Of a DNA stretch of 35,113 nt, positions 20,015 through 29,523 are shown in pieces. Each line of letters starts with the position of its first letter. The first letter of the stretch is position 1. The position numbers were made by a program, and so were the translations under genes. This stretch comes from a bacterium. GTDB taxonomy: Bacteria; Calescibacteriota; Calescibacteriia; Calescibacteriales; Calescibacteriaceae. The notes below the pieces were generated by a model. That model made no database searches. It was not told the origin of the DNA and was given only the letters and a program-made list of their open reading frames with translations. Location of the stretch: contig JAUQOU010000020.1 of the NCBI GenBank assembly GCA_030550715.1, positions 1 through 35,113 on the forward strand, read 5' to 3'.

Positions 20015-23000
20015 CACTCCATTATAATTTTTATTTCAACTCTTCTGTTTCTCGGACTTCCCCCGCGAGATACATCAACAGGGAAGTTCATTCCAAAGCC
20101 GATTACTTTTACAGGGAAAACAAGTCCTTTGCTGAAAAGAAATTTTCTCACCTCATCTGCACGTCTATAAGAAAGCTCCATATTCCATTCATAACTGCCT
20201 GTGTCATCTGTGTGCCCCTCTATTCTTATATCCTTTATCTTACCGATATTTGATTTTACAAAAGATAGAACTTTTTCAATTTTCAGATAGGCATCTTTTG
20301 GCAAGGTATATGAATTGAGCTGAAAATTATCTATCACCTGCTTGAAAATCACTCCTTCTCGGTCAATATAAACATCAAGAGCGCGAACTCTTGCAATCTC
20401 CTCAAGATTTATATTTTCTTCATATTTTTCACTCGGGCCAAAATTTTTCCCCCGGAATTTCTCCTCTTTAAATTTCATTGCTTTTTTGCCTTCTGTGGGT
20501 TTCCCTCCTTCAAATTTTTCCTGTTGAGATTGCACATCTTGTTCATTCTGAATATTCTCCTCACTTCCTTCCGCTAATTCTTTTTCCTTCACTATCGCTC
20601 CATACCAAAGGACTTTTCCATAAGAAACATTAACAGAATAAAAAGTATCTCCGACCTCTAATTCGTATTTTTCATATCCCTTTGCGGTAAGGTAATGAGT
20701 ATCAAATGAAAAGGATTTTTCTCCAAATTTTAATTTAATTTCTCTCTCTGCTGGGATACCGTTTTCATCTGTTGAAAATACCACAATTTGTGGGAGTGAT
20801 TTTTGCAAAATAATTTTAACATCTTTCGTATCTTCGGTTATCCATACTCTACCCATAGCGAAACCTTCACATAGCGCTACCGCTTGCCAAGTTCCATAAG
20901 GTAGCTCTAAAACACTCTGCCCATATTTTACCCTGTATGTTTTAAAAAGCTTATCAACCTGAACAATACAGTTAGATACTCGATTCCCAAATTCATCTTC
21001 CAAAATCAAGTTCACCTTAAAATATCTTATGTTTTCTATTTGGTATGATGGGAAAATATTGAACCTCGCAGAAAAAGAAAATCTGAAATCAGGAACTCCT
21101 AAGCTTTCACCAAATCCTTTTCCCGCTCCAAACAAAATCGAAAAATCTTCAAAGTCCAAAAATATTCCTCCTATAAGTTCGCTTCCTAAACGAAGATAAG
21201 AAAAATCAAAAGGAAAAAAAGAAGTTAGCTCAAAGACCGGAAAAACGGTCTTGGTTAATCCATATCTTAATCCAAAAGAAAGTAAAGATGTAAATGGTAT
21301 ATTTTTTCCTGCGTAAATAAGCCCAAAGTTTGCGTGAAAGTTCTTCAAAGATAGAATAAAGATTCCAGAAGTTGAAAAAGGTCGGCTTCCAAAAAATCTC
21401 CTATCATCTCCTGTCGGCAAAGATAAAAACGAATCAAAAGAGAAAGAAAGGTTTTCTCTCTCAAATATATTTGCCCTCCCTCCAAAGTATATATCTCCTA
21501 TGGAAAAATTCCCAGAATTTTCTGAACTCAAAAAAGAAAAAGGGAAAGATAAGTAGAGATTGATTTTAGGAGAAATTGAATATACAGCTCCGAAAAATAA
21601 AGGGAAAGCATAATTTATAATTTTTTGACTTGAAACCTCTTCATCTCCCTTCAAAACCGCTCTGTATAACGGAGAAGATACATAAAAAGAAGAAAAATAT
21701 ATACGATATGAATTTTGTGGGAGAAAAGATGATGTCCTCACAAAATTGAACTCATCATACGAAGGAGTAAAAAAATGAAAGTTCAATGCCAAAGAATAAG
21801 AAAACGAAAATGTCAAAAATAAAAAAGAAAAGAATAACAAAGGGAAAAATTTTCTCAAAAATCTGATAAAAAGAAATGTTGCAAAGAAAATAAAATAAGC
21901 GAGCAAGAATTGAGTTATATCTGTTAAATAGCATCCTCCCCCCTTCCAAATTTCCTTTGGTTTCTTCACATAAAATCTTACCGGAACAGAAAGCTCTGGC
22001 TTTAAAGGATCATCAGATATTAAAACTATCTCATCTCTTATCTCTCCTTCAAGAGAATTTACAGAAGATATAATTATCTCAAGAGGAATAGATTGCCCCG
22101 GTTGAATATCAACAGATGAAAAAGATAACTTTATAATATCACTTTTACTTCTCACGAAAATTGAATATATCTGTAATGGAACAAAACCAGTGTTTTCCAA
22201 AGGAAAAACCAATTTTTTACTTTCATCACTCCAAATTTCCCCTGCGGAAATTTCATATCTTGTCAAACGGAGATAAGGATATCCACCCTTACCCGAAACA
22301 GAAACAAAAAACCTTCTCAGTTCAAATTGAGATAAGTCAGACATACTATATGAACTTCTCGGAAAAAGGAAATCAAACTCAAAATTTGAAACAAAATCTG
22401 TTGATGAATCTGGTGAAAAAATTATGGGTATGCTGATACTATCGCTATAGTTCAAGGTCAAAGGCAACGAGAAAGTTAATGAAAAACTGAAATATCTCTG
22501 CTTTTCAAGAGTTCTTACATCACTCAAAATAAATGGGAAATAACCAGAATTAGCAACAAATATATACGACTTTTTCTCCCTGCCAACCCTTGCATATCCT
22601 AAATCTAAATTTCTCGGAAGAACAAGTTTAGGAAAATATGCTTTACCTAAAAGTTCAAGTTCATACCTTGGTTGATCAGGATCAGAAGAAACAATAACAA
22701 GCTTATCTTCAAAATCACCCTCTTTATCGGGGCGAAAGTATAGATTCAACGAAAAACTTTCATCAGGTTCAAGAAATATAGGAAACAGAATATTATCTGT
22801 AAAAAAATATGGAGAACTTGTATTTATACTCTTTATGATCAGATTTTCACCTCCTAAGTTCTTTATTTTCACTTCAACAGAAGACGATTCTGATGGGAAT
22901 ATATATCCGAAATCAACGAATCTGGGTTGAACAGAAATCGTGGGAAAAGGATTTGCTATCCCTCTTCCCTTCAACCTCACAGTGAAAGTTCCTGCATTTG

Positions 23001-23943
23001 AATAAAAAACAGAAAAAGAATCAAAGTAATCAGCAGAAACAGGATAAAAATAAACTGGTATAAAGATTTTTTTTGATGGGAAAACCGAGACAGGAGTAGA
23101 AATCTGAACAAGAAAGCTTTCACTATAAACCGCAACAGATGTTATAACAAGTTCATAATTCCCATCGTTCCATATCTCAATCAGAGAATTTTTTAATCCA
23201 CCAACTCTCACAACTCCAAAATCTATCTCTTCAATGTATTTCGGTATAGGGAAAGCACTCTCTCCTGAAAAGTAGAAAGTAGCGGAGACCGGAAAAGAAA
23301 AGATTTCAAAATTAGCTTTTAACATTCCTGAAAAAACTTTACCTTTTCTTGAAAGATCATATGGAACACGGAATTTAAGAACGCATCTTGTACTATCGCG
23401 TGGGATGATATAAGTTAATTCACATGAAAAAGATATAAATTCAAAGTCGCCTTCAAAATTGGAGTTTTTGAAAAAAGCGGGTGAGAAAAATGAGCGGTTG
23501 TAAAAACTTAAATTTACATCAAGATTTTCTCCTGGAAGAACTTTGCCCAAATATGAAGAAGATGGTTCAGAAAAAACAGCACTTTGAGGGTCTATTCCTT
23601 CACCTTGAACAAAAAATTTATCTCCAGAAGCAGAAGTAATAGACGCAAAATAAAATGTTTGTTCAGATGGGAAGAAAAAGATAGAGATAGAATGAGAGGA
23701 TACAAATGTGGTTTCAAGAAAATATGTAGATGAAAAAGAAAATGTTCTTTCAGGTTGAGAATCAGGTTGAGAAAGAAAGATCTGAAAGCCCGTATTAGAA
23801 AAATTAATTTTGCATTCGTATTGAGTATTTAAAGGTACAGAACCGCAGAGAAAATTTGTGGAAGAAAAAGCTAAGTGGAATTGTGCAAAGCTTACAAAAA
23901 TCGCAAAACTTATTTTAGCAAAAAAGCGGAATATTTTAAACAT
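20014..23943 (-). CDS. Giant ASH-repeat/beta-barrel/OmpA fusion protein
   Basis: This protein has 1309 residues from the ATG at 23943 (TTG 23955 is an alternative). A signal peptide ends near residue 27. Residues 130-650 contain several ASPM-SPD2-Hydin-type Ig-like repeats, for example IDFGVVRVGG, FVDFGYIFPSESSSVEVKIKN and LDLGYARVG, which are choice-of-anchor domains. GGGC near residue 661 is followed by a membrane segment and Arg/Lys. At once a second signal-like segment begins (LRKFFPLLFFSFLFLTFSF, then SYSLA), leading into an outer-membrane barrel rich in alternating aromatic strands. An acidic/Gln linker follows near 1105-1170, then a C-terminal OmpA peptidoglycan-binding domain (IRIEGHTDDTGSYEWN, LSYRRADEVRKFL, RNRRVEIKI). 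It looks like two surface proteins joined in frame. It is first in a leftward unit with the FecR-like gene. Confidence 0.8.
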   Translation of the reverse strand: MFKIFRFFAKISFAIFVSFAQFHLAFSSTNFLCGSVPLNTQYECKINFSNTGFQIFLSQPDSQPERTFSFSSTYFLETTFVSSHSISIFFFPSEQTFYFASITSASGDKFFVQGEGIDPQSAVFSEPSSSYLGKVLPGENLDVNLSFYNRSFFSPAFFKNSNFEGDFEFISFSCELTYIIPRDSTRCVLKFRVPYDLSRKGKVFSGMLKANFEIFSFPVSATFYFSGESAFPIPKYIEEIDFGVVRVGGLKNSLIEIWNDGNYELVITSVAVYSESFLVQISTPVSVFPSKKIFIPVYFYPVSADYFDSFSVFYSNAGTFTVRLKGRGIANPFPTISVQPRFVDFGYIFPSESSSVEVKIKNLGGENLIIKSINTSSPYFFTDNILFPIFLEPDESFSLNLYFRPDKEGDFEDKLVIVSSDPDQPRYELELLGKAYFPKLVLPRNLDLGYARVGREKKSYIFVANSGYFPFILSDVRTLEKQRYFSFSLTFSLPLTLNYSDSISIPIIFSPDSSTDFVSNFEFDFLFPRSSYSMSDLSQFELRRFFVSVSGKGGYPYLRLTRYEISAGEIWSDESKKLVFPLENTGFVPLQIYSIFVRSKSDIIKLSFSSVDIQPGQSIPLEIIISSVNSLEGEIRDEIVLISDDPLKPELSVPVRFYVKKPKEIWKGGGCYLTDITQFLLAYFIFFATFLFIRFLRKFFPLLFFSFLFLTFSFSYSLALNFHFFTPSYDEFNFVRTSSFLPQNSYRIYFSSFYVSSPLYRAVLKGDEEVSSQKIINYAFPLFFGAVYSISPKINLYLSFPFSFLSSENSGNFSIGDIYFGGRANIFERENLSFSFDSFLSLPTGDDRRFFGSRPFSTSGIFILSLKNFHANFGLIYAGKNIPFTSLLSFGLRYGLTKTVFPVFELTSFFPFDFSYLRLGSELIGGIFLDFEDFSILFGAGKGFGESLGVPDFRFSFSARFNIFPSYQIENIRYFKVNLILEDEFGNRVSNCIVQVDKLFKTYRVKYGQSVLELPYGTWQAVALCEGFAMGRVWITEDTKDVKIILQKSLPQIVVFSTDENGIPAEREIKLKFGEKSFSFDTHYLTAKGYEKYELEVGDTFYSVNVSYGKVLWYGAIVKEKELAEGSEENIQNEQDVQSQQEKFEGGKPTEGKKAMKFKEEKFRGKNFGPSEKYEENINLEEIARVRALDVYIDREGVIFKQVIDNFQLNSYTLPKDAYLKIEKVLSFVKSNIGKIKDIRIEGHTDDTGSYEWNMELSYRRADEVRKFLFSKGLVFPVKVIGFGMNFPVDVSRGGSPRNRRVEIKIIME

Positions 23944-23977
23944 AGTAGAAACCAATATTAAATTTAGTCATTGACCT

Positions 23978-24652
23978 ATGAAAACTTTTCGCCCGCTTAT
24001 ATTTTTTTTCTTATTTCTCACCGCAGTTGGAAGTTATCTTGCAATATTTATAGCTCCCCCTGATAAACTTCAAAGTGATGCTCAAAGAATAATGTATATT
24101 CATGTTCCGAGTGCCTGGATTGGACTATCATTTATGATAATATCTGCTATCGCATCAATAATATATATAACCAAAAAGAGAAACTGGGCTGACTATTTCG
24201 CATGGTCATTCGCAAAAGTAGGAGCAGTATTTACATTTATCGCACTAGCTACTGGCTCAATTTGGGGAAGACCTATCTGGGGTGTGTGGTGGGTATGGGA
24301 AGCAAGATTGACAACAACTTTAATCCTCTTTCTCATATACATAGCATATATACTGAGCGGAATAGAAAAAAGAACAAGGGAGAAGACAAAAAGATTGAGA
24401 GCAACTATATCTATAATAGGAGCTGCAAACGTTCCATTAATATGGTTTTCAGTAAAAATATGGAGAACATTACATCAGGAATTTTCTATAATAAGGGAAG
24501 GAGGACCTTCAATCGCTCCCGAAATGCTAAAAGTTCTACTCTTCAACATATCTGTAATATTTGTATTTGCTGTACTCCTTGCAGTATATGATGCTGTAAA
24601 GAATTACTCTAAAGACCTTTCGCAAGATCATCAACAAATGAAACAACTTTAG
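23978..24652 (+). CDS. ccmC: Heme-handling protein CcmC (cytochrome c maturation)
   Basis: This is an inner-membrane protein of 224 residues and six predicted membrane segments that presents heme to the chaperone CcmE during cytochrome c maturation. The signature tryptophan-rich WGRPIWGVWWVWEARLT is intact. Both external histidines are present: H42 in MYIHVPSAW, and one in IWRTLHQEF. This length and the motif separate it from the longer CcmF and the CcsA type, though CcsA-like use in a system II pathway cannot be ruled out because no other ccm gene is in the window. Its 3' end overlaps the convergent gene at 24609 by 44 bases. It is divergent from the OmpA fusion gene across a 34-base gap, and no Shine-Dalgarno site is seen. 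Confidence 0.9.
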   Translation: MKTFRPLIFFFLFLTAVGSYLAIFIAPPDKLQSDAQRIMYIHVPSAWIGLSFMIISAIASIIYITKKRNWADYFAWSFAKVGAVFTFIALATGSIWGRPIWGVWWVWEARLTTTLILFLIYIAYILSGIEKRTREKTKRLRATISIIGAANVPLIWFSVKIWRTLHQEFSIIREGGPSIAPEMLKVLLFNISVIFVFAVLLAVYDAVKNYSKDLSQDHQQMKQL

Positions 24653-25667
24653 AAAATGTCAAAATAAAATCAAAACTCTCGTTTGAGGTTGATATATAAT
24701 CTCTCAAAGATTGGAGTGACTCTCTGAAATTTCCCCTTGCGAAGTTTATCTCCCCTATTCTTCTCATAGCTGGCCACATGAAAGGGTCGGTTTCAAGAGA
24801 CATAGAAAGACGGCTCAATTCATTATCTGAAAAATCTCTGTAAAACTGCGAGGCAATAAAAATCTTTACCGCATCTGCTCTCTTTGCGGACTTGCCCGGC
24901 AGAAGAATAGTCAATATTTCTCCTGAAACTTTAACTCTCTCATCTTCAACAAACTCATTCTCTGTAATAAAATCTGGACCCTTTTTCATCAAGAACCGCA
25001 AAATGCAAGACAAACCATCGTGTATCTTCCCCTTTTCAAGAAAATCAACCCCGATGTAAAACCACAAATCAACCTCAGATGGATCCCTTACTATGTTCTC
25101 TATGGCAAGGTTAGAATCAATTTTTTCTCTGCTCTTTAGCTTTGCAAGAGCAGAAGAGATTTTGTTTATGCTATCTTGCGGGAAGTCATATTTTATCGGA
25201 TTGAATTTAGATTTAGCTTTTGCAACCGAAGAAATGTAAAGTCGTGCCATTCTTGAAACATAAGTTTTCGCTTCATAGATAACCTCAGGTAAAAAAGAAA
25301 AAGTGAAACTATCTACAATATAGTAATCTTTTCCTTTGATAAAACCTCCTCTCTTTGAAAGTATATTGATATAAAAAACTATCCTCCTTCCATCTTTTCC
25401 TCTCTTGAATTTTGAAAGAACAATAAAATCAGAAGAAGGGAACTGCTCCTCTTCAATAAACTGAGCTGGCAGAGAATCTTTTTTTAGTTCAAGATGAATT
25501 GCTCTGCCAAAAGTTCGCGAAATCCAATCAATATCTTTATCTTGTGATATATTTTTCGGCAGAGCAACTACAACATCTCCGTTCTGAGCAAAAACTTCGT
25601 TTATCCAAAACAGAAAAAAACAAAAGAAGATAAAAAAATAGCAAGTTCTCTTTTTTTCATCAAGCAT
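24609..25667 (-). CDS. Secreted protein of unknown function with helical repeats
   Basis: I do not recognise this 352-residue protein. It begins with basic residues and a strongly hydrophobic segment (YFFIFFCFFLFWINEVFAQ), a signal peptide with a likely cut after VFA. Residues 30-150 alternate strands and helices (DVVVALPKNI, FIVLSKFKRGKDGRRIVFYI) and faintly recall CsgG-type or TPR-associated periplasmic domains. The C-terminal third has TPR-like helices: LWFYIGVDFLEKGKIHDGL and MRRIGEINFARGNFRESLQS. A periplasmic or outer-membrane lipid-free scaffold role is possible. It is a single leftward gene, with its 3' end overlapping ccmC and its 5' end divergent from cobD across 62 bases. No motif gives a reaction. 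Confidence 0.65.
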   Translation of the reverse strand: MLDEKKRTCYFFIFFCFFLFWINEVFAQNGDVVVALPKNISQDKDIDWISRTFGRAIHLELKKDSLPAQFIEEEQFPSSDFIVLSKFKRGKDGRRIVFYINILSKRGGFIKGKDYYIVDSFTFSFLPEVIYEAKTYVSRMARLYISSVAKAKSKFNPIKYDFPQDSINKISSALAKLKSREKIDSNLAIENIVRDPSEVDLWFYIGVDFLEKGKIHDGLSCILRFLMKKGPDFITENEFVEDERVKVSGEILTILLPGKSAKRADAVKIFIASQFYRDFSDNELSRLSMSLETDPFMWPAMRRIGEINFARGNFRESLQSLRDYISTSNESFDFILTFSKVVSFVDDLAKGL

Positions 25668-25729
25668 ATCAAAAAATCAAAAATCAATCTTATAATTCAC
25701 CTTTAATTACTTTTGAGTAATAAAAAATT

Positions 25730-26719
25730 ATGAATTACGAAGAAATTTTTGTTTTTTTAGGAGCTTTGACATTTGATATTCTGCTCGGAGAACCTCATAT
25801 AAAAATCCACCCAGTATATATTACTGGGAAAATCTTAGAGAAAATTGAAAAGATAGCAACAGATAAAAAAAATATGAGACAAAAAAGAGAAGATAGTTGG
25901 AATAAAATCTTTGAAGTCATCTTTGGAGCATTTCTTATAGTAGCAGGAATTTTAGTATATCTTTCTCTATACATGGTTTCAAAAAAACTAGCTCAAAAAA
26001 TTGGGGAATCATCAGGCATAAAAGCATTTGAAATCTTCGTTGATATATTTTTTCTGAAAACCACATTTGCTATAAAATCACTCAAAGACCACGCCCAAGA
26101 TGTCCTGAACTCCCTCAAAAAAAACGATATAAAAGAGGCAAGAGAAAACACATCAAAGATAGTCAGCAGAAACACAAAAGAACTTGAAAAACCGCATATT
26201 ATATCAGCTACAATAGAAAGCGTTTCGGAAAACCTGGTAGATAGCATTATCGCCCCTTTATTCTTCTTCTCGCTCGCCGGCATAAAAGGAGCAATCATAT
26301 ACAGAGTCATAAACACTCTTGACGCAATGGTGGGATACAAAAATGAAAAATATAAATATATCGGATTTATTCCAGCAAAGATTGACGATATTTTAAACTT
26401 TATTCCCGCAAGAATATCTGCCCTTGTTATAATATTTTCTGCAATACTTAAAGGGTACGACTGGAAAAGCGGAGCGGAAAATCTGAAAAAGTTCAAGAAA
26501 GCAACCCCAAGCCCGAACTCATGGATACCAATAACACTCTTTGGAGGAATACTCAAAATAAAACTTGAAAAAATAGGATACTATTCAATAGGTGAATTTG
26601 AACTCCCTCAAAGTGAAGAAAAAATAGAAGAAGCAATAAAACTTATGATGACATCATCACTGGTATTTGTTTTCTTCTTTGTCGTGCCAATTCTTTTGTT
26701 ATTAGAGAGCATAAAGTAG
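25730..26719 (+). CDS. cobD: Adenosylcobinamide-phosphate synthase (CobD/CbiB)
   Basis: This membrane enzyme attaches aminopropanol (phosphate) to adenosylcobyric acid in cobalamin assembly. It has 329 residues, the normal length. Conserved blocks are FDILLGEPHIKIHPVYITG near the start, IVSRNTKELEKPHIISATIE followed by SVSENLVDSIIAPLFFF, VINTLDAMVGYKNEKYKYIG, AKIDDILNFIPARI, and the C-terminal ATPSPNSWIP. Several hydrophobic segments fit an integral membrane protein. The usual RD in the second block reads RN here. It is the only cobalamin gene in the window, but it shows that corrinoid is probably made or remodelled, which matters for the MtrA-like protein at 5480. TATAAT at 25691-25696 is a possible -10. 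It is followed by korA after 41 bases. Confidence 0.92.
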   Translation: MNYEEIFVFLGALTFDILLGEPHIKIHPVYITGKILEKIEKIATDKKNMRQKREDSWNKIFEVIFGAFLIVAGILVYLSLYMVSKKLAQKIGESSGIKAFEIFVDIFFLKTTFAIKSLKDHAQDVLNSLKKNDIKEARENTSKIVSRNTKELEKPHIISATIESVSENLVDSIIAPLFFFSLAGIKGAIIYRVINTLDAMVGYKNEKYKYIGFIPAKIDDILNFIPARISALVIIFSAILKGYDWKSGAENLKKFKKATPSPNSWIPITLFGGILKIKLEKIGYYSIGEFELPQSEEKIEEAIKLMMTSSLVFVFFFVVPILLLLESIK

Positions 26720-26760
26720 ACAGAAAAAGCACAAAAAATAAAAAAACAAACTAAATTTTT

Positions 26761-28572
26761 ATGATGATAGTAAATTGGTTGATAGGCGGTCCCCAGGGAA
26801 TGGGGGTTGAAACATCTGCAAACTCATTCGCAAGGTCATGCGCATACGCAGGATACTGGGTCTTCGGAAAAAGAGAATATCACTCAAACATAACAGGGGA
26901 ACATTCATATTTTATAGTCACGGTTTCAGATAAACCTCTTCATTCTTTCAGAGATAAATTAGACGTTCTTGCAACATTTGATGAAAGAACCCTAAGATTG
27001 CACATAAACGATGTGAAAAGCGGTGGAGTGGTGATCTATGACGCAGAAATATCTCTTTCATCACTGAACATAAAAAGAGATGATATAGTTTTCGTTCCGA
27101 TAAAATACAATGAAATCATAAAGGAGACAGCTGAAAAATTCGGTCTCGGAGATATAAAAAAGCTTCAGGTTATGAGAAACTCAATCTGTGTTTTCGCTTC
27201 CGCGGGAATTTTGGAACTTCCTGCCGAATGTGTCGAGGAATCTATGAAGCACATATTCATCGGAAAAAGATCAAAAGTTCTTGAACCAAATAAGTATGCT
27301 GGGCTTACAGCATATAAATACGCACAAAGCTTTTCACATAAAATAGAAAAAAAGCTACACAAAAGAGAGGAAGAAACAAAAAGAGTTATACTGACAGGAA
27401 CGCAAGCAACAGCACTTGGGAAACTTGTCGCGGGATGCAGATTCCAGACATACTACCCGATAACCCCAGCAACAGATGAAAGCGAATTTTTGGAGTCAAT
27501 AGCAAAAAAGTATAACATGGTTGTGATTCAAGCAGAAGATGAAATAGCAGCTATAACTATGTCAATAGGCGCATCATTAGCTGGCGCAAGAGCTTCATCT
27601 TCAACATCTGGTCCCGGATTCTCCCTTATGGCAGAAGCATTAGGATGGTCAGGAATGAACGAAGTACCAATAGTGATAATAAATTACCAAAGAGGAGGAC
27701 CATCTACGGGACTTCCCACAAGGCACGAGCAGGGAGACCTCAAATTTGCAATATATGCAGGACACGGAGAATTCCCAAGAATAGTTCTCGCTCCCGGAGA
27801 TATTCAAGAGGCATTCTACATGGTAGCTGATGCATTCAACCTCGCTGAAAAATATCAGTGCCCAGTGATAGTCCTTGAAGATAAACTCCTCGCAAACAGT
27901 GTGAAAACTATAAATCAGCTTGACATATCAAAAGTAAAAATAGAAAGAGGGAAAATACTTCAGGACTCACAAAATGGGCAAACGTTAAAGAAGTTCAGGA
28001 GATTTGAATTTTCAGAAGATGGAATATCTCCGCGCGTGTTTTTAGGACATGAAGGATTCATATTCTGGAACTCGGGAGATGAACATGATGAATTCGGACA
28101 CATAACAGAAGACCCTGAAAACAGGTTAAGAATGCACGAAAAGAGAATGAAAAAACTCCAAAAAATAGTAGAAGAAACTCCAATGGAGAAAAAAATAGGA
28201 GAGTTTGGTAATCCTGATAGCAAATTCGTCGTTGTAAGCTGGGGTTCAACAGTGGGAGTAGCTCTATCAGCATTGGAAGAACTAAAAGAAAAAGGGATAG
28301 AATTCTTCCTTCTTCAGATAAAAATGATTCATCCACTTGATGCAGAACTCGTAAAGTCAAAGATAAAAGGGAAGGTCAAAATAGCGGTTGAGAATAATTA
28401 TTCAGGACAGCTCGCAAGTCATATAACAGAAAAAACGGGAGAGTTCTTTGATCACCTTATCTTGAAATGGACAGGTCGCCCCATATCTCACGACGAGCTC
28501 GTATCAGCACTTGAAAAGATAATAAAAATGAACTATAAAGAAAAAAGATTGGTTCTGAGCTACGGAATATAA
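26761..28572 (+). CDS. korA: 2-oxoacid:ferredoxin oxidoreductase, fused gamma-alpha subunit
   Basis: This is part of a CoA-dependent oxidoreductase that converts 2-oxoglutarate (or another 2-oxoacid) to acyl-CoA with ferredoxin as partner, reversibly. It has 603 residues. The N-terminal gamma domain (WLIGGPQGMGVETSANSF, KREYHSNITGEHSYF) runs to about residue 190. The alpha domain follows (TQATALGKLVAGCRFQTYYP, then ITPATDESEF), with AEDEIAAITMSIGASLAGAR, TSGPGFSLMAEALGWSG, QRGGPSTGLPTRHEQGDL and LEDKLLANS. The fused gamma-alpha plus separate beta layout is that of two-subunit archaeal-type enzymes. The substrate cannot be fixed by eye; the symbol follows the common 2-oxoglutarate naming. korB follows after 36 bases. 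The ATG has no Shine-Dalgarno, in contrast to korB. Confidence 0.92.
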   Translation: MMIVNWLIGGPQGMGVETSANSFARSCAYAGYWVFGKREYHSNITGEHSYFIVTVSDKPLHSFRDKLDVLATFDERTLRLHINDVKSGGVVIYDAEISLSSLNIKRDDIVFVPIKYNEIIKETAEKFGLGDIKKLQVMRNSICVFASAGILELPAECVEESMKHIFIGKRSKVLEPNKYAGLTAYKYAQSFSHKIEKKLHKREEETKRVILTGTQATALGKLVAGCRFQTYYPITPATDESEFLESIAKKYNMVVIQAEDEIAAITMSIGASLAGARASSSTSGPGFSLMAEALGWSGMNEVPIVIINYQRGGPSTGLPTRHEQGDLKFAIYAGHGEFPRIVLAPGDIQEAFYMVADAFNLAEKYQCPVIVLEDKLLANSVKTINQLDISKVKIERGKILQDSQNGQTLKKFRRFEFSEDGISPRVFLGHEGFIFWNSGDEHDEFGHITEDPENRLRMHEKRMKKLQKIVEETPMEKKIGEFGNPDSKFVVVSWGSTVGVALSALEELKEKGIEFFLLQIKMIHPLDAELVKSKIKGKVKIAVENNYSGQLASHITEKTGEFFDHLILKWTGRPISHDELVSALEKIIKMNYKEKRLVLSYGI

Positions 28573-28608
28573 AAGAAAGATTTAAAAAGAAAAAGGAGGT
28601 GAAAAAAT

Positions 28609-29502
28609 ATGCAGAACTTCCAGAGCATATATAGATCTGATGTTGAATCAGATTGGTGTCCCGGATGCGGTGATTTCGGGATACTATCGGCAATAATTCA
28701 GGCACTCGGAGAGTTGGAAATACCTCCATGGAAATGCGCAATATTTTCTGGAATAGGATGCTCAGGGAAAACGCCACACTTTATAAACACTTATGGAATC
28801 CATACCCTTCACGGCAGACCCCTCCCGTTTGCAATAGGAGCAAAAATGGCAAATCCTTCCCTAACAGTAATAGCTATAAGTGGAGATGGAGATGGCTACG
28901 GTATAGGAGCAGGACACTTTGTAAATGCGGGCAGAAGAAATGTAGATATAACATACATTGTTCATAATAATGGTGTTTATGGTTTGACAAAAGGGCAAGC
29001 ATCTCCTACGCTAAAAAGAGGAGCTCAACCCAAATCTTTAAAATACCCAAATCTCAACGATATGGTAAATCCGATAGCGATCGCTCTTGCGTCCGGATAC
29101 TCATTCGTCGCAAGGGGATTTGCTTACAACGTCAAACACCTCAAAGAAATCATAAAACAAGCAATAATTCACAAGGGATTAGCTCTCGTAGATGTCTTAC
29201 AACCATGCCCGGTTTTCAACACAGTGGATACAAAAGAAAAATATATGGAAAGAATAAAGATTTTAGATGGTAATGAGTTCCCTACAAATGATATAAAAAA
29301 GGCATTCGAAAAAGCGCTTGATGAAGAAAACCTGTGGATAGGAATATTTTACAAAAACCCCGAGAAAGAGACCTACGAAGAAAGATATTCGGAAATTTTA
29401 AGCTCATATCCTTCTGAATGCCCTGCAAACCTGAAAATGTCTGATGAAAAAGGTAATCCCACAACAGATATTTCAGAGGTTCTCAGCAACTTCCTCTGTT
29501 GA
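28609..29502 (+). CDS. korB: 2-oxoacid:ferredoxin oxidoreductase, beta subunit
   Basis: This is the TPP- and Fe-S-binding partner of korA, 297 residues. It has WCPGCGDFGIL (C17, C20), GIGCSGK (C51) and VLQPCP, which together give the four cysteines of the [4Fe-4S] cluster. The TPP site is GDGDGYGIGAGHFVNAGRRN through IVHNN, followed by YGLTKGQASPT. A strong Shine-Dalgarno, AGGAGGTG, precedes the ATG. The gene pair is complete and likely forms an alpha2beta2 complex in the cytosol. The lack of a ferredoxin subunit here means an external ferredoxin is needed. The -10 of the next gene lies just after its stop codon. Confidence 0.93.
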   Translation: MQNFQSIYRSDVESDWCPGCGDFGILSAIIQALGELEIPPWKCAIFSGIGCSGKTPHFINTYGIHTLHGRPLPFAIGAKMANPSLTVIAISGDGDGYGIGAGHFVNAGRRNVDITYIVHNNGVYGLTKGQASPTLKRGAQPKSLKYPNLNDMVNPIAIALASGYSFVARGFAYNVKHLKEIIKQAIIHKGLALVDVLQPCPVFNTVDTKEKYMERIKILDGNEFPTNDIKKAFEKALDEENLWIGIFYKNPEKETYEERYSEILSSYPSECPANLKMSDEKGNPTTDISEVLSNFLC

Positions 29503-29509
29503 AAATTTT

Positions 29510-29515
29510 TATAAT
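29510..29515 (+). promoter_or_regulatory. -10 box TATAAT, 8 bases before ATG (leaderless start)
   Basis: TATAAT here is followed by exactly eight bases and the ATG at 29524 of the FtsB-like gene, the same spacing as at 11165-11179. No Shine-Dalgarno is present. The -35 would fall inside the 3' end of korB. Confidence 0.6.
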
Positions 29516-29523
29516 TTACTTTA

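Noticed and set aside
21755-22436. Short frames on both strands inside the OmpA fusion gene
   Set aside because: They are shadow frames of the long gene, with no start signals or family similarity.
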